Virus record (IMG/VR): IMGVR_UViG_3300025889_017816
Coordinates: 1-64,000 of that record
Origin: a virus
Strand: one strand, 5' to 3'
DNA length: 64,000 nucleotides
Shown: piece by piece, positions 15,847-23,963 of the stretch
Layout of the letters: each line of letters begins with the position of its first letter
Numbering within the stretch: position 1 is the stretch's first letter
The notes under the pieces: model-generated
Databases searched by the model: none
The model's input: only the letters and a program-made list of their open reading frames with translations
What the model was told of the DNA's origin: nothing
Position numbers and translations under genes: made by a program

Positions 15847-16548
15847 TTATTCCTTGATTAGTGTCATGAACTCCTGACGAAGTGCTTGATCACGGAAACC
15901 ACCACCCAACTTGGAGGTGATAGTTCTAGAATGAGGATCTTGAATTCCTCTTGCCTTTACACAGAAATGATCGGCATCAATAACAACTGCAACATCAATG
16001 GTCCCAAGAATATAACTCAAAGCATGATAAACCTGTTCGGTTAATCTTTCTTGAATTTGAGGACGCCTTGAAAAATATTCCACAATTCTATTTAACTTAG
16101 AAAGTCCAATTACTTTCTCAGATGGAATATATGCAACATGAGCAACACCATTAATAGTTACGAAATGATGTTCACAAACAGAAGTAACATTGATGTTTTT
16201 TGATAATACCATTTCATCATACATCATTTTATTATCTACTGTAGTGCATTTAGGAAATGCAGATATATTCAATCCTGAAAATAATTCGTTCACGAACATC
16301 TTTGCAACTCGTTTCGGAGAGTCTTGCAAAGAGTCATCAGTAAGATCTAAGCCTAAAGTTTTCATAATATCAGAAAAACTTTTCTCTATCTTCTTAACCT
16401 TTTTGTCAGAAAAATCATCAGTTTCAAAAAAAGGAGTTTCAACACCTAAAGAAGCAAGATGCTTATGTACACGTTGACCTAAATCAGGATCACACTTCTC
16501 TAGTGCATTACGAAGAGCTACGGCATTATATTTGTGTTGCGATTTCAT
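15847..16548 (-). CDS. folE: GTP cyclohydrolase I
   Basis: FolE opens the 7-deazaguanine pathway by turning GTP into 7,8-dihydroneopterin triphosphate. The zinc motif CEHHF lies near residue 124, followed by GLSKLNRIVEYFSRRPQIQERL and a C-terminal DHFCVKARGI with the second zinc cysteine. The ATG at 16548 has a strong GGGAGGT just upstream, whereas the longer frame to 16572 runs into queE and has none. The protein is then 233 residues, close to bacterial FolE. It starts 1 bp after the queE stop. Confidence 0.95.
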   Translation of the reverse strand: MKSQHKYNAVALRNALEKCDPDLGQRVHKHLASLGVETPFFETDDFSDKKVKKIEKSFSDIMKTLGLDLTDDSLQDSPKRVAKMFVNELFSGLNISAFPKCTTVDNKMMYDEMVLSKNINVTSVCEHHFVTINGVAHVAYIPSEKVIGLSKLNRIVEYFSRRPQIQERLTEQVYHALSYILGTIDVAVVIDADHFCVKARGIQDPHSRTITSKLGGGFRDQALRQEFMTLIKE

Positions 16549-16549
16549 T

Positions 16550-17464
16550 TTACCTCCCAATAACGTTGCCAAAAACGTAGCAGTGATTTCTTGTAGCTAC
16601 ATTGTACCCTCTATTCATTGCTTCAATAGCAATGTTTCCTATATCCTCTCTTTCCTGTGAATCTTTTGTAGCTCCAACAGGCATGACCCATACATTAGGC
16701 ATAGGGAAAGGATCAAACTTTAATCTAATATTATTTAGGTGTTTGTCAAGTTCTAACCAGTTGTTTATTGTTCCATTACATACAAATTTAAGTATACTTG
16801 TTACACCATAACTCAAAGTAGAATATGAATGAATTATTTCGGGGTCTACTACATTTTGCTCACCCGATACTGTGAATAATTTAGGACTCATTGCAAAATG
16901 CCAACGCCTACCTCCTAAATCACGAAAGCCACCTGGTCTAGTTAAGAATTCTTTTAATTCATCTGTTATGGTTTTTGTAGCATTAGTTTCAACCGTAACA
17001 ATTTCAGGCATATTATTTCTTGCTTTCAATTCTTTAATAATTTCTATCATTGCCTTTTGTTGCATCATAGGTTCACCACCTGTAAAGCAAAGCATGATAG
17101 GTTGATGGGTTAAAGGATGAACAAACAAACCCTCAGGATTATGTTCACTTTTATTTGTTTCTACTAAACGGTCGCAGATAGATTCGACTGTACCATCATT
17201 TGCAAGATGCTTATATTTTACTGACCATGAATAAGAACTATCACAACCAGTTGTCCACACAGGTAATTGTTTCACATCATTAATTCCAGATCCATCAAAA
17301 TCCATATAAGGTAAAACATAACTGGATGGATCAGTTGGGTCTTGTTGACCAAAACCATTACAATTTAAATTACAACCAAAAAAACGAAGCCAAACTGCTG
17401 GGTAACCAGACAGCTCCGCTTCGCCTTGGAAAGAATAAAATATTTCTGAATAACGAATTCTCAT
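16550..17464 (-). CDS. queE: QueE-like 7-carboxy-7-deazaguanine synthase with split cysteine motif
   Basis: This 304-residue radical-SAM enzyme should rearrange 6-carboxytetrahydropterin to 7-carboxy-7-deazaguanine. It opens like QueE (YSEIFYSFQGEAELSGYPAVW, then LRFFGCNLNC) and has TGGEP at 128-132. The cluster motif is unusual. Cys31 and Cys35 are in place, but the third cysteine (in GCDSSYSW, Cys74) comes after an insert of roughly 36 residues, giving C-x3-C-x38-C. The C-D-S-x-Y after Cys74 aligns with the C-D-T of normal enzymes. A sigma70-like promoter lies upstream, and folE follows at once. Confidence 0.88.
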   Translation of the reverse strand: MRIRYSEIFYSFQGEAELSGYPAVWLRFFGCNLNCNGFGQQDPTDPSSYVLPYMDFDGSGINDVKQLPVWTTGCDSSYSWSVKYKHLANDGTVESICDRLVETNKSEHNPEGLFVHPLTHQPIMLCFTGGEPMMQQKAMIEIIKELKARNNMPEIVTVETNATKTITDELKEFLTRPGGFRDLGGRRWHFAMSPKLFTVSGEQNVVDPEIIHSYSTLSYGVTSILKFVCNGTINNWLELDKHLNNIRLKFDPFPMPNVWVMPVGATKDSQEREDIGNIAIEAMNRGYNVATRNHCYVFGNVIGR

Positions 17465-17490
17465 AACAACCTCATATCAAAAGACAAATA

Positions 17491-17519
17491 AATTTAACAA
17501 AAAATATTTAAAAAATCAA
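17491..17519 (-). promoter_or_regulatory. Candidate promoter before queE
   Basis: TTGATT (17514-17519) and TAAATT (17491-17496) on the minus strand have a 17-bp spacer. The match is weaker than the other promoters of this class. It would drive the 7-deazaguanine island and perhaps genes 47 and 46. Confidence 0.4.
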
Positions 17520-17523
17520 GTAC

Positions 17524-18120
17524 TTAATAATCCAATTCTAAAATATTTTCTTGTTCCTCTTCTTCTATAGAAATTGGAACATAATCATCTTCTAACTTCT
17601 GTAAGTATTTAGGTTTCCTCTTTATGCTACTTTCCTTTGTGTCAGAAGTTTCTTCTTTGGCAAGAGTTGCTTGTTGCTTTAGATACTTCAGAAAGTTAAC
17701 ATCATAAGTACCTTCATCATGGATTTGTCTTATAAGGTTATCCATATCCATGGATTCAATATACTTGTATTTGGTTTGAAGTTGTCTTTTTTCTTTTTGA
17801 ATTCTACGAACAAACGCATAATAGGAAATCTGCGTGAAATATGCAAAGGGATTGCTTGATTTGTTCGGATCAAAATTATGCATATAAGTTAAGCAATTTT
17901 CTATTGCATCAAGTACCATTTCGTCACGAAAGGTATAATTAATAAAATTGCTTTTATATGCTAGATGATTTGCAATCTTGATAAAACAATCACCTATATA
18001 ATCTGGAACAATTGGTCTTTCTTCTCCCGCTGCTTCTGCAATTGAAACTTCTTCTTTGTATGCTACCATAGCAGAAAGAAATTCCTTGTTGTTCACATAA
18101 TGTTTACTCTCATCTTTCAT
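17524..18120 (-). CDS. 55: Late sigma factor gp55
   Basis: The 198-residue product matches T4 gp55 (185 residues), the small sigma factor that directs host RNA polymerase to late promoters. The conserved central part reads DEMVLDAIENCLTYMHNFDP, then SSNPFAYFTQISYYAFVRRI, which is the sigma region 2-like helix pair that reads the TATAAATA element. Eight perfect TATAAATA sites occur in the structural part of this window. The gene overlaps the LSm-like gene upstream by 11 bp. Confidence 0.93.
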   Translation of the reverse strand: MKDESKHYVNNKEFLSAMVAYKEEVSIAEAAGEERPIVPDYIGDCFIKIANHLAYKSNFINYTFRDEMVLDAIENCLTYMHNFDPNKSSNPFAYFTQISYYAFVRRIQKEKRQLQTKYKYIESMDMDNLIRQIHDEGTYDVNFLKYLKQQATLAKEETSDTKESSIKRKPKYLQKLEDDYVPISIEEEEQENILELDY

Positions 18121-18544
18121 GATCTATTTCATCCTCATTAATAATATACACATTTCCACTGGGACTTAATTCTTCTAATAGAGAATGTATTGCTCTTCTA
18201 TCTGCTTGTCTCTGTTTGGTTTCATGAGTGTGTTCTATGTAATTGATATATTGCTCACGAACCTCATTTTTTTGGTCGCCAATGGTTAAAATAATATCCG
18301 TACTTACTGTAAATTCTTCTGTATCACTTAAACCAATCCAAGGACGAAGTAGGTAGGTTTCACCCACAATCATATTACCTTGTCTTTTTTCTTGTTGTCC
18401 TACAACTTGAACAGGCTCAATTAATCCTATATGTGTTTCTGATGCTAAAGATTTTACGTCTCTATCCATAGCACATAAAATAAATTCTCCTGTTTTCAAC
18501 TTAACAATTTTACAAAAACTGTTTTCTAAAGCCGCTCTATCCAT
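18110..18544 (-). CDS. LSm-like conserved phage protein, larger paralogue
   Basis: This 144-residue protein, between uvsW and gene 55, is unrecognised by name. Its first 90 residues (VKLKTGEFILCAM, then IGLIEPVQVV, then LLRPWIGLSDTEEFTVSTDIILTI) follow the same strand order as the small protein at 498-803, with a G-E turn, a proline after strand 3 and an LS-x-x-EF segment. The tail from about residue 95 is charged and helical. A small barrel of LSm/Hfq type is my inference. Overlaps of 8-11 bp with both neighbours show tight coupling to the late sigma factor. Confidence 0.7.
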   Translation of the reverse strand: MDRAALENSFCKIVKLKTGEFILCAMDRDVKSLASETHIGLIEPVQVVGQQEKRQGNMIVGETYLLRPWIGLSDTEEFTVSTDIILTIGDQKNEVREQYINYIEHTHETKQRQADRRAIHSLLEELSPSGNVYIINEDEIDHER

Positions 18545-20015
18545 TTATGTTTACCGTTATAAGTTTATAATCGAACCCTTCTTCATTGTATATTTTTACT
18601 CTTTCAATCAAATGTTTCAATGTATAATTCTTATGGTTTTTCCATGATAAGTTATCGCCTATATCAAACAATTTGCATTTAGTTTTGTTCTCTCCTAATC
18701 TTAGTCCTCTACCTATACTTTGTAGATTTCTTATCCTAGATTTTGATGGAGACGCAAAAATAATATTATGTAAGTTTCTAATATTTATTCCTGTAGAAAA
18801 CGTACCGTATGAAGCAACAATGATTGCACTGTTTTCTTTTTCTGTAATATAACGGACTTGTTCTCTTTCTTCCGCGCCAACACCACCATGAACAAAGAAA
18901 ACCTTTCTGTCTGGTTCTTGTTTTCTTATAAGATCATATAAAATTTTTCCGTGTTTTTCTACATACTGAAACAACAGCAAAGTATTTCCTTTTTGATCTA
19001 TAGCTAAATTTTTAATGAAATTATTTCTCTTTGGATGTGTAACCAGCCAATCAATTTCTTCCTGATATGAAAATTTTTTACATAGCTGTTTTTCTTCGTC
19101 AGCATAATCCAACTGTAAACAGGTTATCTTTAAATTGGCTAATTGATTTTCATCCATTAACTGCCTTGTAGAAGTAACTTTATATGCAGGACCGAACAAA
19201 CCTTCAAGAACTAGTTTATGTGTTTTACTTCCATCCAAAGTTCCTGTTGTCCCAACTTTGAAATTTGCATTGACACATTTGGTCATAATAGAAGTTAACG
19301 ATTTACTTTTAAACAAATGTGCCTCATCACCATATATAACATCAAACTCTTCAAAATATTTTTTAGGTAATTTGTAAATACTTTGCCAGGTAGAAATAAT
19401 TACAGGAACATCATTAACCTTTTCTTTACCTGAATATATTCTAGTACAATTCTCAGAAACCTTCCATGTATCCTCACTAGCATAGTCAGCAAAATCACCA
19501 TACATCTGTTCAACCAAAGATGTGGTTGGTACAATAATTAATTGTTTTCTATTTTGTTTTTGATGCCATCTTACTAACGAGTATATCATTAAACTTTTGC
19601 CACTAGCAGTAGGAGAGAGTAACAAAGTTTTTTTATTTTTCAAAGCTCTAACTACACCGTCTATTTGATAATCTCTTATATTAATCTTTTTTCCTTTAGA
19701 ATGAAAATTTAACTCAGTTAGAAACCCTTCTAAGGGTGATATGTCCTCAACATCTTCTTTTAAATTATTAACAAAAGTATAATCATTCTTTTCACAAAAG
19801 ATTTTTACATACTCTGCAAGTCCTAAATATAATTCTCTTGTCATTACATTTAACAAACGGATTTTTCCATCCCACATTTTTGCTCTGTACATGGGAGTGA
19901 ATTGAGCACCAGGAACCATGAAGGTAAAAAAGTCACTCATTTCTAACAGAACATTTGGTTCTGCATCAACAAGGAGATGTACCTCGTTTTTCTTATGTAT
20001 GGTTACTTTGCTCAC
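18537..20015 (-). CDS. uvsW: UvsW helicase
   Basis: A 492-residue superfamily 2 helicase. Walker A is SPTASGKS at 134-141, motif II is DEAH at 230-233, motif III is TGTLDGS, and motif VI QSIGRGLR lies near residue 445. The first 100 residues match the small UvsW N-terminal domain. In T4, UvsW unwinds R-loops and branched recombination intermediates and so switches replication from origin- to recombination-dependent mode. It overlaps uvsY by 4 bp. Confidence 0.95.
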   Translation of the reverse strand: MSKVTIHKKNEVHLLVDAEPNVLLEMSDFFTFMVPGAQFTPMYRAKMWDGKIRLLNVMTRELYLGLAEYVKIFCEKNDYTFVNNLKEDVEDISPLEGFLTELNFHSKGKKINIRDYQIDGVVRALKNKKTLLLSPTASGKSLMIYSLVRWHQKQNRKQLIIVPTTSLVEQMYGDFADYASEDTWKVSENCTRIYSGKEKVNDVPVIISTWQSIYKLPKKYFEEFDVIYGDEAHLFKSKSLTSIMTKCVNANFKVGTTGTLDGSKTHKLVLEGLFGPAYKVTSTRQLMDENQLANLKITCLQLDYADEEKQLCKKFSYQEEIDWLVTHPKRNNFIKNLAIDQKGNTLLLFQYVEKHGKILYDLIRKQEPDRKVFFVHGGVGAEEREQVRYITEKENSAIIVASYGTFSTGINIRNLHNIIFASPSKSRIRNLQSIGRGLRLGENKTKCKLFDIGDNLSWKNHKNYTLKHLIERVKIYNEEGFDYKLITVNING

Positions 20016-20452
20016 AATCCACCGTTAGTAAATTTATACCATTCGATTGCAGATTTAATATCCCAAGTTCTGCTATTAATGCTACGAATAATTTGTTCTA
20101 AATGATAAACCAAAGTCTTAAGATATTCCACCTTATCTAAGATACGAATAATATCTTCATCCGAATTTACAATATCTTCTAATTCATTTTTTAGTGGACG
20201 ATTAAGTAAATAAGGTTCCCAACCCAAATCATCTAGTTCCTGCTTAGATAGCTCACCGCGGTAATAAGATGATTTTATTCTACGGAGTTTAATGTAATCA
20301 GTATCAGCTTTTCTAAGCTGTAATTTCAAAGTAGAAAGAATATTAATATATTTTGCATGAAGTTCTGGAACTCTAGCTGCAGCACGACCTAAATTGGTTT
20401 GATCAACCTTAGAGTCTTCTTCCCACATATTTTGCAAATCTTCTAGTTTCAT
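20012..20452 (-). CDS. uvsY: UvsY recombination mediator
   Basis: The 146-residue protein starts MKLEDLQNMWEEDSKVDQTN, matching the MRLEDLQ-type start of T4 UvsY (137 residues), and is mostly helical with a basic Y-I-K-L-RRIKSSYYRG segment. UvsY loads the UvsX recombinase on gp32-coated single strands. It is directly upstream of uvsW as in related phages. A consensus sigma70-like promoter ends 28 bp before the ATG, and AAGGAGT provides the ribosome-binding site. Confidence 0.9.
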   Translation of the reverse strand: MKLEDLQNMWEEDSKVDQTNLGRAAARVPELHAKYINILSTLKLQLRKADTDYIKLRRIKSSYYRGELSKQELDDLGWEPYLLNRPLKNELEDIVNSDEDIIRILDKVEYLKTLVYHLEQIIRSINSRTWDIKSAIEWYKFTNGGL

Positions 20453-20479
20453 TATTCACTCCTTGAATATCATACAAGG

Positions 20480-20508
20480 AATATAAAACATTTTAAATGA
20501 TTTGTCAA
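20480..20508 (-). promoter_or_regulatory. Sigma70-like promoter before uvsY
   Basis: TTGACA (20503-20508) and TATATT (20480-20485) on the minus strand with a 17-bp spacer. This is a perfect -35 box. It marks the join between late structural genes and the recombination operon. Confidence 0.78.
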
Positions 20509-20509
20509 G

Positions 20510-21121
20510 TTATAAAGTTTCGATTGTGAAATGACGATACTTAAATACTGCCTGTGCAGTAAAGTATCCTGGATCACCTGTGGTGATATCAAACTCTACA
20601 CCAGATAAAGAAGTGGGGAAACATTCAACAAAGTTTAGTCTAACAATAGGATTTCTATTACCATCAAGAACCATAAGAACAGCATCACTAAAATCCAAAG
20701 CATCTGTAGTTCTTAATGCAGGTGTGCCATCAGCATATGTTACTACACTATTATCAGGATTTCTGAATGCCTGTGATCTTTGTCTATCACGGAATTGACT
20801 ATGGTTTTCTGGGAATCCTAAACCTATAATCCAATTGTACAATTCAATGTAATTGGACATATCTTTTTGAATCATGAATTTTATGATTAAATCACCAAAA
20901 GTAATTTTTTCGCCTGGTTTACTAATATCCAAGAAGGGGGTTGGCTGTGTAGCAAACCCTAAATCTAAAGAAGGTAAATTTGCTGCCTGACAAAAATAAG
21001 TAACCTTAGGCAAACTTTGAATTATGAATCTGAAACCATTAGGTCTAAGATAATCTAATTCTTCGGGTTGCTTATTTTGCCACTGTGCTTCTTGGATTGT
21101 AATTTTTGATTGAGTAGGCAT
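20510..21121 (-). CDS. Tail-tube-fold protein between gene 23 and uvsY
   Basis: The 203-residue protein shows the tail-tube-like pattern RPNGFRFIIQSLPKVTYFCQ, then ANLPSLDLG, GEKITFGDLIIKFMI and NYIELYNWIIGLGFP. This resembles tube-initiator and tube-cap proteins of myophages rather than gp19, which is encoded at 28051-28566. In related marine T4-like phages this position holds a tail-completion protein annotated as gp3. I cannot decide between gp3 and a gp54-type initiator. It has an exact late promoter 28 bp upstream. Confidence 0.75.
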   Translation of the reverse strand: MPTQSKITIQEAQWQNKQPEELDYLRPNGFRFIIQSLPKVTYFCQAANLPSLDLGFATQPTPFLDISKPGEKITFGDLIIKFMIQKDMSNYIELYNWIIGLGFPENHSQFRDRQRSQAFRNPDNSVVTYADGTPALRTTDALDFSDAVLMVLDGNRNPIVRLNFVECFPTSLSGVEFDITTGDPGYFTAQAVFKYRHFTIETL

Positions 21122-21148
21122 AATCTTATTGGTTAAAGTATATAATAC

Positions 21149-21156
21149 TATTTATA
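21149..21156 (-). promoter_or_regulatory. T4-type late promoter before the 203-residue tail gene
   Basis: Exact TATAAATA on the minus strand, 28 bp before the ATG at 21121. A terminator for gene 23 lies just upstream of it. Confidence 0.8.
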
Positions 21157-21163
21157 AGATAGC

Positions 21164-21199
21164 AAAAAATGGAGGGAACATCAAGTGCTCCCCCCATTT
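21164..21199 (-). terminator. Rho-independent terminator after gene 23
   Basis: On the minus strand AAATGG-x-GGGA pairs with TCCC-x-CCATTT (one mismatch) and is followed by a run of six T. It lies 25 bp past the gene 23 stop, as expected for the most abundant late transcript. Confidence 0.8.
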
Positions 21200-21223
21200 A
21201 ATGTTTTTAATGTAAAACAAATA

Positions 21224-22516
21224 TTACATTAAGTTTGTTACTGCCATTAAGCGGTAGTAGTGGTTACGATCAGCGGTGAATGTTGCGCCGTCTGTGTTAC
21301 CTGAACCGTCAACAACGAATGGGTTTGCGATCATGCCGTAGCGTGTCTTGAACCCAATCTTTGGCTGGAACGTGTCTGGATCAAGAGCACGAACCATTTG
21401 TAGAGGAACGTAAGGGCAGTAGAAAATACCTGCGTCATAAGCATTAGCACCTTTGTAACCTACTAGTAGGAACTGTGATGCTGCGTTTGTGTTGGCTGAG
21501 TATGGGTCGATGAAGACTTTGAAACGGCCATTCAATACGCCTGCGAATGTGTTACCTGTGTCGTCCATTGAAAGTGAATCGTTGCCTGAAAGGGCTGGTG
21601 TGTAGTCTAGCTTGCCTGCCATTGCTAGAGCTGCTGCAACGTCTGATGAGCAGACGATGAAGTTACCACGACCACGACGAGTCTCTTGTGCGATTACGTT
21701 AGCATCACGCTCGATCTGGAACATTAAGCCCTTGAAGCGCTCAACTGACCAACGGCCATTTGAATCAACATCAAGATCGAATGTACCAGGTGTTGCTGCT
21801 GATGCTGCGCCTGGCTTAGCAACCTTGTAAATTGTACGAATAACTTCACGGTTGATCTCAGCTAAGATCTCTTGTGAAAGAATATTTGACAACTCACTCT
21901 CAGCATCAAGACCATGAATTGCCTTCAAGTCTTGTGCCAATTCAACTGTGTACTCGGCCTTTAATGCACGTGTCTTGGCTGTAACGGTTGTCTTCTCAAT
22001 TGAGAATGCCATTTCACCAAAGTTTGTGCCTGTGCCTAGGTCCTCAGCAGTTGCTGTTGAAAGACCTACACCAGTTGTGAATGTACCTGATACTGGGTTT
22101 GAACCAGCGTGTGTGCCTGAGCCTGAGAAGTCTGTGTCGGCTTCATTGAATAGAGCCTCTGCGCCATTCATTGCTGAATAACGTGACTTCATGGCGAAGA
22201 TCAAACCTGTTGGACCTGTCATTGGCTGAACGCCAGCAACATCATAAGCCATCAAGTTTGGTAGTGAACGACGAACCAATGAAATAAGAATTGGATCGTA
22301 TGTGTCTAGGTTGTCAGCACCACCAGTAGTGGCCTGTGCAACGTTGTTTGCTGGGATTGCTTCGAAGAGTGCCTGCTTCTCCTCACGGAGTGCTCTTTGC
22401 TGGTTCTCCAAAACAACAGCAGTTACAGCACGCTTGTACTGATCTTGAATCTTTGGAAGATTCTCATGATCGAGGACAGGTGCCCACTTCTTTTGAAGAT
22501 TCTCTGATAAAAACAT
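21224..22516 (-). CDS. 23: Major capsid protein gp23
   Basis: The 430-residue protein follows gp22 and gp21 and starts MFLSENLQKKWAPVLDHENL, as gp23 does. The middle contains YDPILISLVRRSLPNLMAYD and VQPMTGPTGLIFAM, both conserved in T4-like capsid proteins. A likely gp21 cleavage site, LFE followed by A, ends at Glu52, which would remove the delta domain (T4 cleaves after residue 65). It is shorter than T4 gp23 (521) because the insertion domain is small. An exact late promoter lies 39 bp upstream and a strong terminator follows the gene. Confidence 0.97.
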   Translation of the reverse strand: MFLSENLQKKWAPVLDHENLPKIQDQYKRAVTAVVLENQQRALREEKQALFEAIPANNVAQATTGGADNLDTYDPILISLVRRSLPNLMAYDVAGVQPMTGPTGLIFAMKSRYSAMNGAEALFNEADTDFSGSGTHAGSNPVSGTFTTGVGLSTATAEDLGTGTNFGEMAFSIEKTTVTAKTRALKAEYTVELAQDLKAIHGLDAESELSNILSQEILAEINREVIRTIYKVAKPGAASAATPGTFDLDVDSNGRWSVERFKGLMFQIERDANVIAQETRRGRGNFIVCSSDVAAALAMAGKLDYTPALSGNDSLSMDDTGNTFAGVLNGRFKVFIDPYSANTNAASQFLLVGYKGANAYDAGIFYCPYVPLQMVRALDPDTFQPKIGFKTRYGMIANPFVVDGSGNTDGATFTADRNHYYRLMAVTNLM

Positions 22517-22554
22517 TTAAGTTCTCCTGGTTAATTATGTTTAAACCTTATTAT

Positions 22555-22562
22555 TATTTATA
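22555..22562 (-). promoter_or_regulatory. T4-type late promoter before gene 23
   Basis: Exact TATAAATA on the minus strand, 39 bp before the gene 23 ATG, in the 58-bp gap after gene 22. Confidence 0.85.
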
Positions 22563-22574
22563 AGAGTTTGGACT

Positions 22575-23912
22575 TTAAAACTTTGTTCTAGAAATCATTT
22601 CTGCATACTTGTTGACAAAAGTATCAGAAACTTCTTCGGTTGAATTCTCAACGTCTTCCTGAATTGGAGATGTTGCGTTTGACTTAGGGAAGAAATTAGC
22701 CTTAACTACTGTAACTTTTTCTTCAAATAATTCCTCTGACTCAAAAACGACATCTTCTACTAGGCCGCGAAGTTTCTCAACTTCTGTCTGGGCCAAATCT
22801 GATGAAACCTTGTTAACAATGATTTCACGTTTTGCTTCAACGAGTTGTTCTGCAAGAGAAATAGCATCTTCGATTTTTGTATTGACTGATTCAGTTAATT
22901 CATCAATCTGTGCTTGCATTTCGCCTAAAACGTCATACTTCTCTTCTGGAACATCAATGTAGTGTTCAGTAAATAGAACACGAAGACCTGCAATGAAATC
23001 CTCAGTAATCTCGTTACGAAGACCATTTTCAATTGCAACTTGGTTCTGCTCTAACCACTGCTCTGCAACATAGGAAAGATAAGAATCAATCTTGTTAACT
23101 AGAGCCTCTTGCATTTGGACAACTGTATTAGCTGCCTCTTCTGCAAGAACGTCTTGGAGTTGCTCAACTTCATGAGCAACACGGGCTGTTACTACAGCCT
23201 CAAACAATGAAGCGGCCTTGGACTTGAATTCTTCAGATAGCTCAGTTTCCTCAGCAAATAGATTTTCAACATCTTTTGCTAATTCTTCTTTAACCTTTGC
23301 CATCTTCATTTTCTCTTCTTCGTCCTCGTCCTCTTCATCCTCTTCTTCATCTTCCATTTTGGCTTCTTCAATTTCATCTTCTACTAACTCATACTCTGAC
23401 TTTTCCTCATCGGAAAGAGCATTGTATTCGTCTTCAGAAATGATTTCCTCAGCCTCAACTTCTGACTCCTGAAGTTCTTCTGTTTCAGCCTCAGCCTCGA
23501 TTTCCTCGCGCTGAACCTGACCTTTTGTATCCATGCTTAGGATGTCAGCAAACTTCTTGAAGTTTGGTGCTTCACCTGGACCTTGGCCTGCTGGTAAAGT
23601 ACTGTCCTTTGATGTTGCACTTGCTGCATCACGACCGGCTGTTTCTTCATCTGACTCCTGATCAACATCAGCGTCTTCAGAACTACCTTGCTTCATAGGT
23701 TGAGCTTCTTTAGCACCAACACCTGCTGCTAAAGGAGCACTGGCCTGACGCATATTTGCACCAGCCTTTGAACCAAGCGGTAGAGTTTCGACAGCGGGCT
23801 TTTCTGAGCTGCCTTGCATAGGTGCTGACTCTTCCTTGTTTTTGCCCATACCAGGAAAAGCTTCATCTAGCTTTTGGCTCATAAGCTCTCTAATCTTGTT
23901 TTCTACAGACAT
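22575..23912 (-). CDS. 22: Prohead core scaffold gp22
   Basis: The 445-residue protein precedes gene 23 and is highly charged and helical, as scaffold proteins are. A long run of acidic residues (KMEDEEEDEEDEDEEE) lies near residues 185-203. The C-terminal part has the QAQIDELTESV and VVKANFFPKS segments typical of gp22 in marine relatives. gp22 forms the inner core of the prohead and is destroyed by gp21 when the head matures. It is larger than T4 gp22 (269) because of an acidic, low-complexity N-terminal extension. A late promoter lies 40 bp upstream. Confidence 0.9.
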   Translation of the reverse strand: MSVENKIRELMSQKLDEAFPGMGKNKEESAPMQGSSEKPAVETLPLGSKAGANMRQASAPLAAGVGAKEAQPMKQGSSEDADVDQESDEETAGRDAASATSKDSTLPAGQGPGEAPNFKKFADILSMDTKGQVQREEIEAEAETEELQESEVEAEEIISEDEYNALSDEEKSEYELVEDEIEEAKMEDEEEDEEDEDEEEKMKMAKVKEELAKDVENLFAEETELSEEFKSKAASLFEAVVTARVAHEVEQLQDVLAEEAANTVVQMQEALVNKIDSYLSYVAEQWLEQNQVAIENGLRNEITEDFIAGLRVLFTEHYIDVPEEKYDVLGEMQAQIDELTESVNTKIEDAISLAEQLVEAKREIIVNKVSSDLAQTEVEKLRGLVEDVVFESEELFEEKVTVVKANFFPKSNATSPIQEDVENSTEEVSDTFVNKYAEMISRTKF

Positions 23913-23951
23913 TGATTTTCTCCTAATGTAGTGTTATCAAAATTGTAATAT

Positions 23952-23959
23952 TATTTATA
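23952..23959 (-). promoter_or_regulatory. T4-type late promoter before gene 22
   Basis: Exact TATAAATA on the minus strand, 40 bp before the gene 22 ATG at 23912. Confidence 0.85.
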
Positions 23960-23963
23960 AGAC

